A stretch of DNA of 64,000 nucleotides from Bifidobacterium thermophilum DSM 20210 (GTDB lineage: Bacteria > Actinomycetota > Actinomycetes > Actinomycetales > Bifidobacteriaceae), in the NCBI GenBank assembly GCA_000771265.1, contig JDUB01000012.1:42446-106445 (forward strand), written 5' to 3'. Position numbers and translations under genes: made by a program. Of this stretch, positions 20,676-29,115 are shown one piece after another. Under the pieces are notes generated by a model. The model was not told the origin of the DNA. It worked only from the letters and a program-made list of their open reading frames with translations, and searched no databases. Positions within the stretch are counted from its first letter, which is position 1, and every line of letters starts with the position of its first letter.

Positions 20676-22763
20676 ATGGCAGAAGAACATCACGGCAACG
20701 GCAAGCGCGGGGACGGAAAATCATTCGGATCTCGTCGTCCCGGATCCCGCGGCGGCAAGGGATTCAAGCCTCGCGGCAATGGAAAGGGACGGTCGTACGA
20801 CCACGGGCGTGGCGAGCGTGACGGTGAAGGGTACCACAAGGGCCCACGCCGCGACGGGTATCGTAAGGATTTCCACCGTGACGGTGAGCGTCGTGGCGGA
20901 TTCCACAAGGATGGCGAACACCGCGATGGCGAACGTCGCAATGACGGTGAGCGTCGTGGCGGATATTCCCGCGACGGGTATCGTAAGGATTTCCACCGCG
21001 ACGGTGAGCATCGTGACGGTGAGCATCGCGGAGGCTTCCACAAGGGAGGCTTCCATAAAGGCGGCTTCCACAAAGACGGTTACCGCAAGGACTTCCATCA
21101 TGATGACCGCCGTGATGACCGTCGTGACGGTGATTCCCGCGAGCCGCGCGAGTATCGCGACCGTGACGGGCAGCGTCGCGGCGACCGCGGATATCGCGGC
21201 GACCGCAAGGATTACGGCAAGCGCGGCGGCTACGGCAACAAGAACTTCCATCGAGGTGACCGCAAGGGCGGATACGACCGTCCACGTCGTGACGGTGAGG
21301 ATCGTCGGGAAGGCGGCAATCCACGCTATCGTCATGACGATCATCGCCGGCCGTTCGACGATCATCGCGGCGGCAAAGGTGAACGCCGTCCATGGCGCAA
21401 CGACGACCGCAATGATCGCAACGACCGCAGGGACCAGCGCCATGATGATGCCGCCAAGCAGGGTGGTGAGGAGCGTCGCGAGTTCAACCGTGAAGAGCGC
21501 CAGCAGTGGCGTGAGCGCAAGCGTGAGGAGTATATGTCCAAGCCGCGGCGCAACTCGGACAACACGGTGTCCTACCCGTCCCAGAACCCGTATACGGACC
21601 GTCGCCCGGGCGAACCGAAGATGCCCAAGGGCCTAACGTGGTCCATGCTCTCTTCCGACGAGCGTGAGCGTCTGCGCGGCCTGTCCAAGGAGCACGCCGA
21701 GAACGTCGGCCTGCATATCCTCGCCGCATACGCGCTTGAGCAGGACGATCCGCAAGCCGCTTTGGAGCATGCCCAGTGGGCAGCTCATCAGGCGTCCCGC
21801 GTGGACTTCGCCCGCGAGGCCCTGGCCTTCGTTGCCTACCGTCAAGGCAAGTACAAGCTGGCGTTGCGCGAGTTCCGCACCGCCTATCGTATGAACGGCT
21901 ATCTTGATTATCTGCCGCTGATCGCGGATTGCGAGCGGGGCGTCGGCCACCCGAAGAAAGCCATAGAAATCGCGTTGTCTGACGAGGCGCGTGCACTGAG
22001 CGGCGAAGCGAAAGCAGAGATGTTCCTCGTGTACGCCGGTGCGCTGGGCGATTTGGAGCTTTGGGACAAGGCCATTGACATCGCCCATAAGCTTGGGCGT
22101 TCGCAGGGCCTGCCGGGCGCCTACCGCATGCGTGCCATCCAAGCTGAGCAGTATTTCCTCGAACAGGCCGGACGTGACGACGAGGCTACGAAGCTTGACG
22201 ATGTGCTTGACCGCCTTGAAGCCCAGTATGCTGAAGAGGACGAGGACGAGCAGTCCGCCGATGACATCGTCATCGACTACGATCTGGAGCATCTGCCGGA
22301 AGATCTGATGGAGGAGCTGGGTATTAGCGAGGACGATGCCCAGTATGCGCCCGAAGATCCCGAAAACGAGGATGATGAGACTGAGTTGCCTGCCGAGGAG
22401 ACCGAGGACGGCGCACAAGCCGACCAGGAACCCCAGCAGACGCAGGACGAAGCCGACGCGAACGCCGCGCAGGCCGATGCCGCCGATGGGCACGACGCGG
22501 AGCAGTCCGCTGATGATGGGCAGTCCGAAGCTGAGGCATCCGATGTCGAATCTGCCGATGAATCCGATGAGGCAGATGCAGGTGAAACGGGCGCGTCCTC
22601 TGATGCTGCGGATTCCGCGGATGTGACCGATGCCGCCGATACACCGGATGCACAGGCTGGGTCGGACACATCGGACGCGGATGATTCCGACGTCGAAGCG
22701 GCTGACGAAGCGCCTGAATCCACTGACGAATCCGCTGAAAACCCGGATGGCGAAGAGGCATGA
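20676..22763 (+). CDS. TPR-like protein with Arg/Gly/His/Asp-rich repeats and acidic tail
   Basis: 695-residue protein in three parts. Residues 1 to about 290 are low-complexity, dominated by D, G, R, H, K, F and Y, with repeats such as DGYRKDFHRDGE (two copies and a third variant) and RRGGFHKDGEHRDGE. Residues about 315-510 are helical and tetratricopeptide-like (HILAAYALEQDDPQAALEHA and following). Residues about 515-695 are strongly acidic (D, E, A, S). The basic/aromatic arm resembles RGG-type RNA-binding regions, so an RNA- or ribosome-linked role is plausible but unproven. It sits between tyrS and a chain of overlapping genes ending in tlyA. Ribosome site GGAAAG precedes ATG 20676. Confidence 0.82.
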   Translation: MAEEHHGNGKRGDGKSFGSRRPGSRGGKGFKPRGNGKGRSYDHGRGERDGEGYHKGPRRDGYRKDFHRDGERRGGFHKDGEHRDGERRNDGERRGGYSRDGYRKDFHRDGEHRDGEHRGGFHKGGFHKGGFHKDGYRKDFHHDDRRDDRRDGDSREPREYRDRDGQRRGDRGYRGDRKDYGKRGGYGNKNFHRGDRKGGYDRPRRDGEDRREGGNPRYRHDDHRRPFDDHRGGKGERRPWRNDDRNDRNDRRDQRHDDAAKQGGEERREFNREERQQWRERKREEYMSKPRRNSDNTVSYPSQNPYTDRRPGEPKMPKGLTWSMLSSDERERLRGLSKEHAENVGLHILAAYALEQDDPQAALEHAQWAAHQASRVDFAREALAFVAYRQGKYKLALREFRTAYRMNGYLDYLPLIADCERGVGHPKKAIEIALSDEARALSGEAKAEMFLVYAGALGDLELWDKAIDIAHKLGRSQGLPGAYRMRAIQAEQYFLEQAGRDDEATKLDDVLDRLEAQYAEEDEDEQSADDIVIDYDLEHLPEDLMEELGISEDDAQYAPEDPENEDDETELPAEETEDGAQADQEPQQTQDEADANAAQADAADGHDAEQSADDGQSEAEASDVESADESDEADAGETGASSDAADSADVTDAADTPDAQAGSDTSDADDSDVEAADEAPESTDESAENPDGEEA

Positions 22764-23794
22764 GCAAGCTGCTTGGCGGCAGCGACAAGCCGCTCGCCGA
22801 AGCATACCGGCTCGCGCTGCTCGACCTTGACGGGGTCGTATATCGCGGCAAACTGCCTGTGGAACACGCGGCGGACAGCATCCGCCGCGCACAGGACGCC
22901 GGTATGACTGTCGAATACACGACCAACAACTCCTCGCGTTTCCAGCGCGTTGTGGCCGACCAGTTGCGCGGTTTCGGGCTTGATGTCGAACCGTGGCAGG
23001 TGATTACCTCGTCGGTGGTCGCTTCGCGTATGGTCGCACGCCATGTCCCCGCAGGCTCGCCTGTGCTGGTGCTCGGTGCGGATCATCTGGCTGAGGAGGT
23101 TGCAACCCAAGGATTGCAAGTCGTCCGGCGCGCCGAAGACCATCCAGTCGCGGTCATCCAAGGCTGGTACCCGCAGATGAACTGGGAGGAGATGGCGCAG
23201 GTCGCGTACGCCGTTGAACGGGGTGCACAATATTTCGTGACGAATCGCGATCTGACCATTCCGCGTGAACTTGGTGTCGCCCCCGGCTGCGGCTCGATGA
23301 TTCAAGCGGTAATCAACGCCACCGGCGTCGAACCGATCGCATCGGCAGGCAAACCGGAATCGGCAATGTACGATGAAGCCAGACTGCTCGCCGCGCATGA
23401 CGGCACCACGCCCGTCGAACGGGAGCAATGCCTCGCCATCGGTGACCGCCTTGACACCGATATCGAGGCCGGCAACCGGGGCGGCTATGATTCGCTCGCC
23501 GTTTTGACGGGGGTGACTGACCCGCAACAGCTGCTGCACGCACCCGAACATCTGCGCCCGACATATGTGGCGGCGGATTTGCAAGGACTGATCGAGCCGA
23601 TGCCCAAGCCGGTGCAGCAGGCGGATGGCTCATGGCGGTGCGCCGGCGTCCTCGCACGCGTCGATGGCGGCGTATTGCGCATCGACGGCCCGCACGATAT
23701 CAACGCGTTGCGGGCCGCCCTGTGCGCCGCATGGTCCTGTAATGATGCCTCGCTGCCTGTTGACACCTCAGACTTGAGGTTCGAGCTGGCATGA
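22760..23794 (+). CDS. HAD-superfamily IIA hydrolase (NagD-like phosphatase)
   Basis: 344-residue cytoplasmic phosphatase. Motif I is LALLDLDGVVYRG (nucleophile Asp near residue 21), motif II is EYTTNNSSR, and motif III/IV region reads PVEREQCLAIGDRLDTDIEAGNRGG. The cap between motifs II and III is the type IIA alpha/beta cap of the NagD family. It overlaps the TPR gene by 4 bases upstream and the small gene downstream by 4 bases (ATGA both times). The substrate is not predictable; family members act on nucleotides, glycolate or glycerol phosphates. The C-terminus after about 275 is an extension not needed for the HAD fold. Confidence 0.9.
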   Translation: MSKLLGGSDKPLAEAYRLALLDLDGVVYRGKLPVEHAADSIRRAQDAGMTVEYTTNNSSRFQRVVADQLRGFGLDVEPWQVITSSVVASRMVARHVPAGSPVLVLGADHLAEEVATQGLQVVRRAEDHPVAVIQGWYPQMNWEEMAQVAYAVERGAQYFVTNRDLTIPRELGVAPGCGSMIQAVINATGVEPIASAGKPESAMYDEARLLAAHDGTTPVEREQCLAIGDRLDTDIEAGNRGGYDSLAVLTGVTDPQQLLHAPEHLRPTYVAADLQGLIEPMPKPVQQADGSWRCAGVLARVDGGVLRIDGPHDINALRAALCAAWSCNDASLPVDTSDLRFELA

Positions 23795-24090
23795 ACGCGG
23801 ACACCCTACGAATCCCCGGTGAAGGGCTGACATCGGCCAACGCCGGGGCGCCGGTTGCGCACACTAAGTCTGCCGATACCAGCGTTGTCAATACCGGTGT
23901 TCCCAACACAGGCGTTTTTGGTATCGGCGTTTCTGACGCCGCCGATGACACCGTGCCCCCGGCACTCGAATCACGGTACCCACAGTTGCATGGGTGGCCG
24001 CAAATGGATGACGCGCAACGTATCGAAGCGCTTGGCGGTGTACTCACTGGCTTGCAGCATGCCCTGGATGAGGGGACGGCACGTCGATGA
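23791..24090 (+). CDS. Small hypothetical protein between NagD-like gene and tlyA
   Basis: 99 residues, not recognised. The N-terminal half is low-complexity with a repeated TGV/IGV pattern (NTGVPNTGVFGIGV). The C-terminal half (SRYPQLHGWPQMDDAQRIEALGGVLTGLQHALDE) looks like a folded helical domain. Start and stop both overlap the flanking genes by 4 bases (ATGA), so it is very probably translated. Coupling with tlyA suggests a shared transcript rather than a shared function. Confidence 0.7.
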   Translation: MNADTLRIPGEGLTSANAGAPVAHTKSADTSVVNTGVPNTGVFGIGVSDAADDTVPPALESRYPQLHGWPQMDDAQRIEALGGVLTGLQHALDEGTARR

Positions 24091-24860
24091 GCGCATCAGC
24101 AGCGCCCGTCCGGCTTGATATCGCCATCGTCGATCGAGGCTTGGCACCCACACGCACGAAATCCAGCCGACTAATCAAAGACGGCCACGTGACGGTCAAC
24201 GGCAAGGTTCAGACCAAACCGTCGTTCGCGGTCAGGCCGAGCGATGCCATCGACGTTGACCGCGGAGATGACTTCGTGTCACGCGGTGCCTACAAACTGG
24301 TCGGCGCATTCGAAGCTTTCAAAGATCACGGCCTTCCCGAGCCGGTCGGCATGTCCTGCCTGGATATCGGCGCTTCGACCGGGGGATTCACCCAAGTGCT
24401 GCTGCGACGCGGCGCCGCCCGGGTCATCGCTCTCGATGTCGGACACGGGCAGCTCGATCAGCGTATCGAGGCCGACCCGCGCGTCACGGACATGAGCGGC
24501 GTCAATATCCGTGATGTGACGGGCGACGACCTGCCTTGGAGCCCTGACATGATCGTCTCCGACGTGTCGTTCATCTCCCTGACCTATGTGATTCCCGTGA
24601 TCGCAAGGATTTCCCGGCCGGGCACGCATGTCGTGCTCTTGGTCAAACCACAATTCGAAGTGGGGCGCGGCAATCTCGGCAAAAACGGCATTGTCGACGA
24701 TCCGCAGCTGAGAGAACAAGCCCTGCTGCGTGTCAGCGAATGCGCCCAGAACCACGCGATGACCGTGTGCGGCACGGCGGTCTCACCGATTGAAGGGACC
24801 TTCGGCAACGTGGAATATCTGCTTTATCTGCGCACCGGGCAAGTTCGCGCCGCGCAGTGA
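24087..24860 (+). CDS. tlyA: TlyA-type rRNA 2'-O-methyltransferase
   Basis: 257-residue S-adenosylmethionine-dependent methyltransferase of the hemolysin A/FtsJ-like group. The N-terminal S4 RNA-binding domain is visible (RLDIAIVDRGLAPTRTKSSR, VTVNGKVQTKPS). The methyltransferase core has LDIGASTGGFTQVLLRRGA, ALDVGHGQLD and DMIVSDVSFISLTYVIP, and later LVKPQFEVGRG. In mycobacteria TlyA methylates 16S and 23S rRNA cytidines; a similar role here is by homology. Its 3' end overlaps the convergent bactofilin-like gene by 37 bp. Confidence 0.93.
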   Translation: MSASAAPVRLDIAIVDRGLAPTRTKSSRLIKDGHVTVNGKVQTKPSFAVRPSDAIDVDRGDDFVSRGAYKLVGAFEAFKDHGLPEPVGMSCLDIGASTGGFTQVLLRRGAARVIALDVGHGQLDQRIEADPRVTDMSGVNIRDVTGDDLPWSPDMIVSDVSFISLTYVIPVIARISRPGTHVVLLVKPQFEVGRGNLGKNGIVDDPQLREQALLRVSECAQNHAMTVCGTAVSPIEGTFGNVEYLLYLRTGQVRAAQ

Positions 24861-25627
24861 ACCGGTGTCGCGCCGCTGGACATCGCCCGCCCTGCGGGAA
24901 GCAGCTGCCCGTCGCGGCGTTCGAAGAAGCGGATGCGAGAACCTTCATCGACTGACAGATGGGCTTCGAGCGGTACCGTACGTACATCGCTGGTGTCTTC
25001 GAGCATGATGCACTCGGCACTGATCTGGTCGCAGTGCAATCTGCGGGCTTCGACTTGGTGCGCTTCGATTCTGCGAATCGTGCTGTGCTGGTCACGGCAG
25101 CGCAGCGTCCGATGCGCCCACAGCCCGTCGCCCAGTGTGTCAATCAGAACTGAGTTGTTCGCCACAAGATGCGGGGCGTTCATCACCCCGGTCATGGCCA
25201 AGGCGGATGCGAGCAGCCCGCCTTCCGCTTGCAGCATGCCGGCCATTTTCGCTTCGCCGCAGCATGTGACTTGTCCCGCGCACCGGATGTCGCCGACGAA
25301 GTTGAGTTCGCAGCAGGCTGCCTCGCCTTGTACGACAATGGTGCCGTATCCGCTGATTTTCGAGACATGCAGATTGCCATCGCACACAATGCGCGCGTTC
25401 TCGCAAATCAGAGTGCCGCCGTCGATTTGCGGCGCATGCAGCCGTCCAAGTACCCTTGCCTGCCGGATGACGAGCGGCTCGTCGCGCCTGATCGTATGGA
25501 TAATCGTCGTGTACAGCGGGTCATATTCGTGTTCTGGACCCCGCCCGTGCTGCCCGTGTGCGGAATGTTCTGTGGTGTCGTCCCCAATCGCGGGCCGTTG
25601 TATGTGTTGCCGGCTCTCCGTGGTCAT
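24824..25627 (-). CDS. Bactofilin-like polymer-forming protein
   Basis: 267 residues. After a hydrophilic N-terminus (1-45) the protein shows repeated short beta strands with hydrophobic, Gly and Cys positions (DGGTLICENARIVCDGNLHVSKISGYG), typical of a right-handed beta-helix like bactofilins/polymer-forming cytoskeletal proteins. Cysteines are unusually frequent in the helix (CCEL, RCAGQVTCCGEA). ATG 25627 is preceded by AGAAGGGCG; an upstream ATG at 25669 is possible. The 3' end overlaps tlyA convergently. Assignment is from pattern rather than a strong signature, so an alternative beta-solenoid protein is possible. Confidence 0.65.
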   Translation of the reverse strand: MTTESRQHIQRPAIGDDTTEHSAHGQHGRGPEHEYDPLYTTIIHTIRRDEPLVIRQARVLGRLHAPQIDGGTLICENARIVCDGNLHVSKISGYGTIVVQGEAACCELNFVGDIRCAGQVTCCGEAKMAGMLQAEGGLLASALAMTGVMNAPHLVANNSVLIDTLGDGLWAHRTLRCRDQHSTIRRIEAHQVEARRLHCDQISAECIMLEDTSDVRTVPLEAHLSVDEGSRIRFFERRDGQLLPAGRAMSSGATPVHCAARTCPVRR

Positions 25628-25797
25628 CTTCGCCCTTCTGTGAGGTTGCCGGCGTCCCGGTATCCCCACCGGCGCTGGCAGTGCCCAGTGACTTAGGCCG
25701 TCCCTGGCCGAACGTCACATGATGAGCTACGAGTATAGCGAATCACCGGGAACGGTGGCAAATCCGCAGTTGCCGCGAACGACGGTGACGTCCGTGC

Positions 25798-26451
25798 TCA
25801 ACCGCGCATGAAATGGTCAATCTGGTCCTGCTCGCCCATAATGACCAGTTCGTCATTGCGGTGCATGACGATATCTTTCGAACCGTACTGGAGTTCCTGA
25901 CCGGGGGACTGGACAGCGACGACCGTGACCCCGTAGCGCGAATGGATGCGGGCGTCGCCGACCGAATACCCGACGACCTGCGCAGGCGTGTGGATCTTCA
26001 CCACCGTATGAGGTCCTTCAAGCTCGATGTAATCCAGATAATCCCCGGACACCAGATGTCCGACGCGTTTGCCCGCGTCCATTTCCGCGTTGATGACATG
26101 GCGTGCGCCGATGCGTTGCAGGATACGCGCATGCTCCTTGGATACGGATTTCGCCCACAGATCCGTTATTCCGGCGTCCAGCAGATTGCCGGTGGCGATG
26201 ACGGAAGCCTCGACGCTGTCGCCGATGGCGACAACCGCGGTGCCGAATGTACCCGCATCAATCTGTTCGACCGCAAGCACATCTGTCATATCTGCCTGGA
26301 CCGTCGGAATGGTCGACGACCAACGGTTGACCAGCACGGGATCCTTGTCCACCGCCAGCACGTCCTGACCGAGCTCGTCAAGTGTGGAAGCCACCGAACT
26401 GCCGAATCGGCCGAGCCCAACCACCAGAACGCTTCGATTATTGTCTGCCAT
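25798..26451 (-). CDS. trkA: Potassium uptake regulatory protein TrkA/KtrA
   Basis: 217-residue cytoplasmic gating subunit with one RCK_N domain (VLVVGLGRFGSSVASTLDEL, then DKDPVLVNRW) and one RCK_C domain (about 135-217). Such single-unit proteins form octameric rings under TrkH/KtrB channels and respond to ATP/ADP or NAD(H). ATG 26451 has GGAAAGG in front; the longer frame to 26652 lacks family sequence. It lies 133 bp downstream of the TrkH-like gene on the same strand. Confidence 0.93.
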   Translation of the reverse strand: MADNNRSVLVVGLGRFGSSVASTLDELGQDVLAVDKDPVLVNRWSSTIPTVQADMTDVLAVEQIDAGTFGTAVVAIGDSVEASVIATGNLLDAGITDLWAKSVSKEHARILQRIGARHVINAEMDAGKRVGHLVSGDYLDYIELEGPHTVVKIHTPAQVVGYSVGDARIHSRYGVTVVAVQSPGQELQYGSKDIVMHRNDELVIMGEQDQIDHFMRG

Positions 26452-26584
26452 CAATCCATCCCTTTCCGACACATCCGGCGCATACGGCACTTCCTGATGC
26501 ACCGACATATCCGACGCTTTCACTCGCCAGCCGTCGCCTGCCACAGCTGCGCCACACTGCCCGACAGTATACCCGCACGGGTAT

Positions 26585-28048
26585 TCAGCCCACGATAATC
26601 GGCTCTTCGGGGAAACGCACCGCCTGAGCCTCGGACGGCCGGTTGATCGCATACGCGATGGTCATCGGCCCGATCCTCCCGATGATCATCGTCATGGCGA
26701 GCAACAGTAACGCCGCCGGGTCGCTCTGGTCGGCGACGCCGACCGTGTATCCGCCCAGTCCGAAGGCCGAGCAGGTGTCGAACAGAGCGTTGCTCAACGA
26801 GCAGCCGGACACCGCCATCAATGCCAGCGACACCGTGAACACCAGTATTAGACATGTGGTCATGATGCTCACCGCGGTCATCGTTGTGCGCTCGTTGATG
26901 CGCTTGTGGAAAACGGTAACATCGCGCTTGCCGCGGAACGCCGCCCGGCATACGAGCAATACCACGGTGAAGGTCGTCACACGGATGCCGCCGGCGGTGG
27001 AGGTGCTGCCGCCGCCGATGAACATGAACGCGCTCATGAACACTTTCGTCGGATCGCTCACATCCGGCACCCACGAGGGGTCGAACCCGGAGGTGCGGGG
27101 CATGACCGCCGCGGTGAGCGCGTATCGCAGCCGCGTTTGCAGGTCGGCGTGCGAGAACAGGATGTGGTTGTTCCACTCGACGCACCGGAACCATAGCAGC
27201 GAGACCGCCACCATGCAGAAGGTACCGATCAGTGTGATTTTGGTGTGCAGAGTCCAGCGTTTCGGCGGCGTGTGTTTGCGCGCGGCGCGCATGAGGTTGA
27301 GCAGCACCGGGAAGCCGAGCGTGCCGCAGAACGCGCTGAGCAGCACCGGAAGGCCGACACCCCAGCTGTTGACATGCAAACCCGCGCCATCAGGCGTGAA
27401 ACCGGCGTTGTTGTATGAAATCACCGCGAAGAACAGCGCTTCCCACAAGGCGTGCCGCACATTGCCGTGATTGACGTGCAACAGTCCGGGGAACAAGGCA
27501 AGGAAGGTGATGACCTCGATGAGCAGGGTGGTCACAAGGACCGCGTTGAGTACGCCTTTTGTCTCGCTCAGCTTGGTCGCGCCGAGTTCCCTGGCGGTGA
27601 GCATGCGCTGCGATGCCTTGATATGCTTGTTGACCGCCAAAGCAATCAGGGACGCGAAGGTCATGACGCCGAGGCCGCCGAATTGGACCGCCAGCAGAAT
27701 GACCGCCTGCCCGAACAGAGACCAGTGAGTGGTGGTGTTGACCACTTGGATGCCGCATGTCGAAGCGGCAGAAACCGCGGTGAAGAACGCGACCACAGGA
27801 TCAGTCACCATGCGGTTATGGGCGCTGATGGGCAGTTCCAGCAGAACCGTGGCCAGCGCAATCAGCGCGAAGAAGTACAGGATGGTCAGCCGACCGGGGT
27901 GCGACCACAGTTTCGCCGAGAGGTTGCGGCTCGGCGGACGGCGGTCCTGCGCAGCTTGACGTTCGAACGCGTCGCCGGAGAACCACCAGCTGTAGCCGCG
28001 CGAGGCTTCGCGGTTCATGGATGACTCGTCGAGGACGAGGTTCGACAT
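26585..28048 (-). CDS. Potassium uptake channel subunit TrkH/KtrB
   Basis: 487-residue membrane protein with four M1-P-M2-like repeats. Selectivity-filter-like segments are AVSAASTCGIQVVNT, SYNNAGFTPDG, TAAVMPRTSGFDPS and TCSAFGLGGYTVG, each with the conserved glycine. It imports potassium (or potassium with sodium) with TrkA next to it. ATG 28048 follows AAGGAG. It is divergent from nadK with about 130 bp between. Length and four filters fit KtrB more than proteobacterial TrkH, though naming is loose. Confidence 0.94.
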   Translation of the reverse strand: MSNLVLDESSMNREASRGYSWWFSGDAFERQAAQDRRPPSRNLSAKLWSHPGRLTILYFFALIALATVLLELPISAHNRMVTDPVVAFFTAVSAASTCGIQVVNTTTHWSLFGQAVILLAVQFGGLGVMTFASLIALAVNKHIKASQRMLTARELGATKLSETKGVLNAVLVTTLLIEVITFLALFPGLLHVNHGNVRHALWEALFFAVISYNNAGFTPDGAGLHVNSWGVGLPVLLSAFCGTLGFPVLLNLMRAARKHTPPKRWTLHTKITLIGTFCMVAVSLLWFRCVEWNNHILFSHADLQTRLRYALTAAVMPRTSGFDPSWVPDVSDPTKVFMSAFMFIGGGSTSTAGGIRVTTFTVVLLVCRAAFRGKRDVTVFHKRINERTTMTAVSIMTTCLILVFTVSLALMAVSGCSLSNALFDTCSAFGLGGYTVGVADQSDPAALLLLAMTMIIGRIGPMTIAYAINRPSEAQAVRFPEEPIIVG

Positions 28049-28179
28049 TTTCTGCGCTCCTTACGCGTGCCGATACATGGGCTCAGCCGCTATTCTAGAT
28101 GAAGTTCAGCTAGGATGGAGCAGTAGGACGGGCGCGCCCACCGGTGGCGGACCCGTGTTCGAGGTTGAAAGGGCGGCGT

Positions 28180-29115
28180 ATGGCTTTGCAGCGGCGTGCT
28201 GTTGTCGTGACGCATACCAGGTTGCGTCAAAGCGGCACTGTGGTTTCCGAGGCGGTGGACCAATTGCGTGGCGCTGGCTTCGAGGTTTCGATCATCGACA
28301 ATGTCGAAGCCCCAGGATTCGCGGAACCGACCGCCCAGATCGACGACGATACCGAAATCGTCGTCGTCCTCGGCGGAGACGGGACCATCCTGCGCGCCGC
28401 GGAACTCGTACATTGCACGAAAGTGCCGATTCTCGGCGTGAACCTCGGGCATGTCGGCTTCCTTGCAGAATTCGAAAGCTTCCAGATGAGCGACGCGATT
28501 CAGCGTGTCGCCGCCCATGACTATTCCATCGACGAACGCATGATCGCGCATGTCGATGTGTGGCTTCCGGGGGCGGACAAGCCGCTGAGCGATTGGGCGC
28601 TTAACGATATCACGCTTGAACGTTCCGACCGGGGCAAAATGGTTGAGCTGTCCATCCGCGTCGATGACGTGGAGATGAGCTCGTTCGGCTGCGATGGCGT
28701 CATCGTCTCCACGCCGACCGGTTCCACGGCCTACGCATTCTCCGCCGGCGGGCCGATCATCTGGCCGAACGTCGAGGCCTTGCAGCTGGTTCCGCTCGCC
28801 GCGCACGCCTTGTTCGCAAGGCCTTTGATTATCGGGGCCGGCTCGTCATTCACCATGACCATTCTTGACAATTCGACGTCGGATGGCTGGATTTGCTGTG
28901 ATGGGCGTCGTCAGCGGGCATTGCCCAAAGGCACGCGCGTCGAGGTGCGTGAATCGAAGAGCCGTTTGAGGCTCGCACGGTTGTCCGGCGTGCCATTCAC
29001 CCAACGTTTGGTCACGAAATTTGATCTCCCAGTGGTTGGCTGGCGTGAGCATAGCCGCACCCGGCAGACGCACCATACGACCGGAGAAGACACGGCAGGG
29101 GAGGATGCCCGCTGA
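28180..29115 (+). CDS. nadK: NAD kinase
   Basis: 311-residue enzyme that phosphorylates NAD to NADP. The diacylglycerol-kinase-fold hallmark GGDGT is at residues 65-69 (VVVLGGDGTILRAA), followed by LGVNLGHVGFLAEFE and the substrate loop VSTPTGSTAYAFSAGGP. ATG 28180 is chosen over 28144 because GAAAGGG precedes it. The stop overlaps the recN start by one base (TGATG), indicating coupled translation; nadK-recN neighbours (with tlyA close by) are typical of actinobacteria and firmicutes. Confidence 0.96.
   Translation: MALQRRAVVVTHTRLRQSGTVVSEAVDQLRGAGFEVSIIDNVEAPGFAEPTAQIDDDTEIVVVLGGDGTILRAAELVHCTKVPILGVNLGHVGFLAEFESFQMSDAIQRVAAHDYSIDERMIAHVDVWLPGADKPLSDWALNDITLERSDRGKMVELSIRVDDVEMSSFGCDGVIVSTPTGSTAYAFSAGGPIIWPNVEALQLVPLAAHALFARPLIIGAGSSFTMTILDNSTSDGWICCDGRRQRALPKGTRVEVRESKSRLRLARLSGVPFTQRLVTKFDLPVVGWREHSRTRQTHHTTGEDTAGEDAR

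Noticed and set aside
20721..21636. Long low-complexity frames on both strands (240 and 285 residues) inside the TPR protein gene
   Set aside because: They arise because the repetitive GAC/GGT/CGT codons stay open in other frames; no ribosome site or family sequence.
26452..26652. 67-residue N-terminal extension of TrkA
   Set aside because: No family match upstream of MADNNRSVLVVG, and it would run into the TrkH gene end; GGAAAGG stands before ATG 26451.
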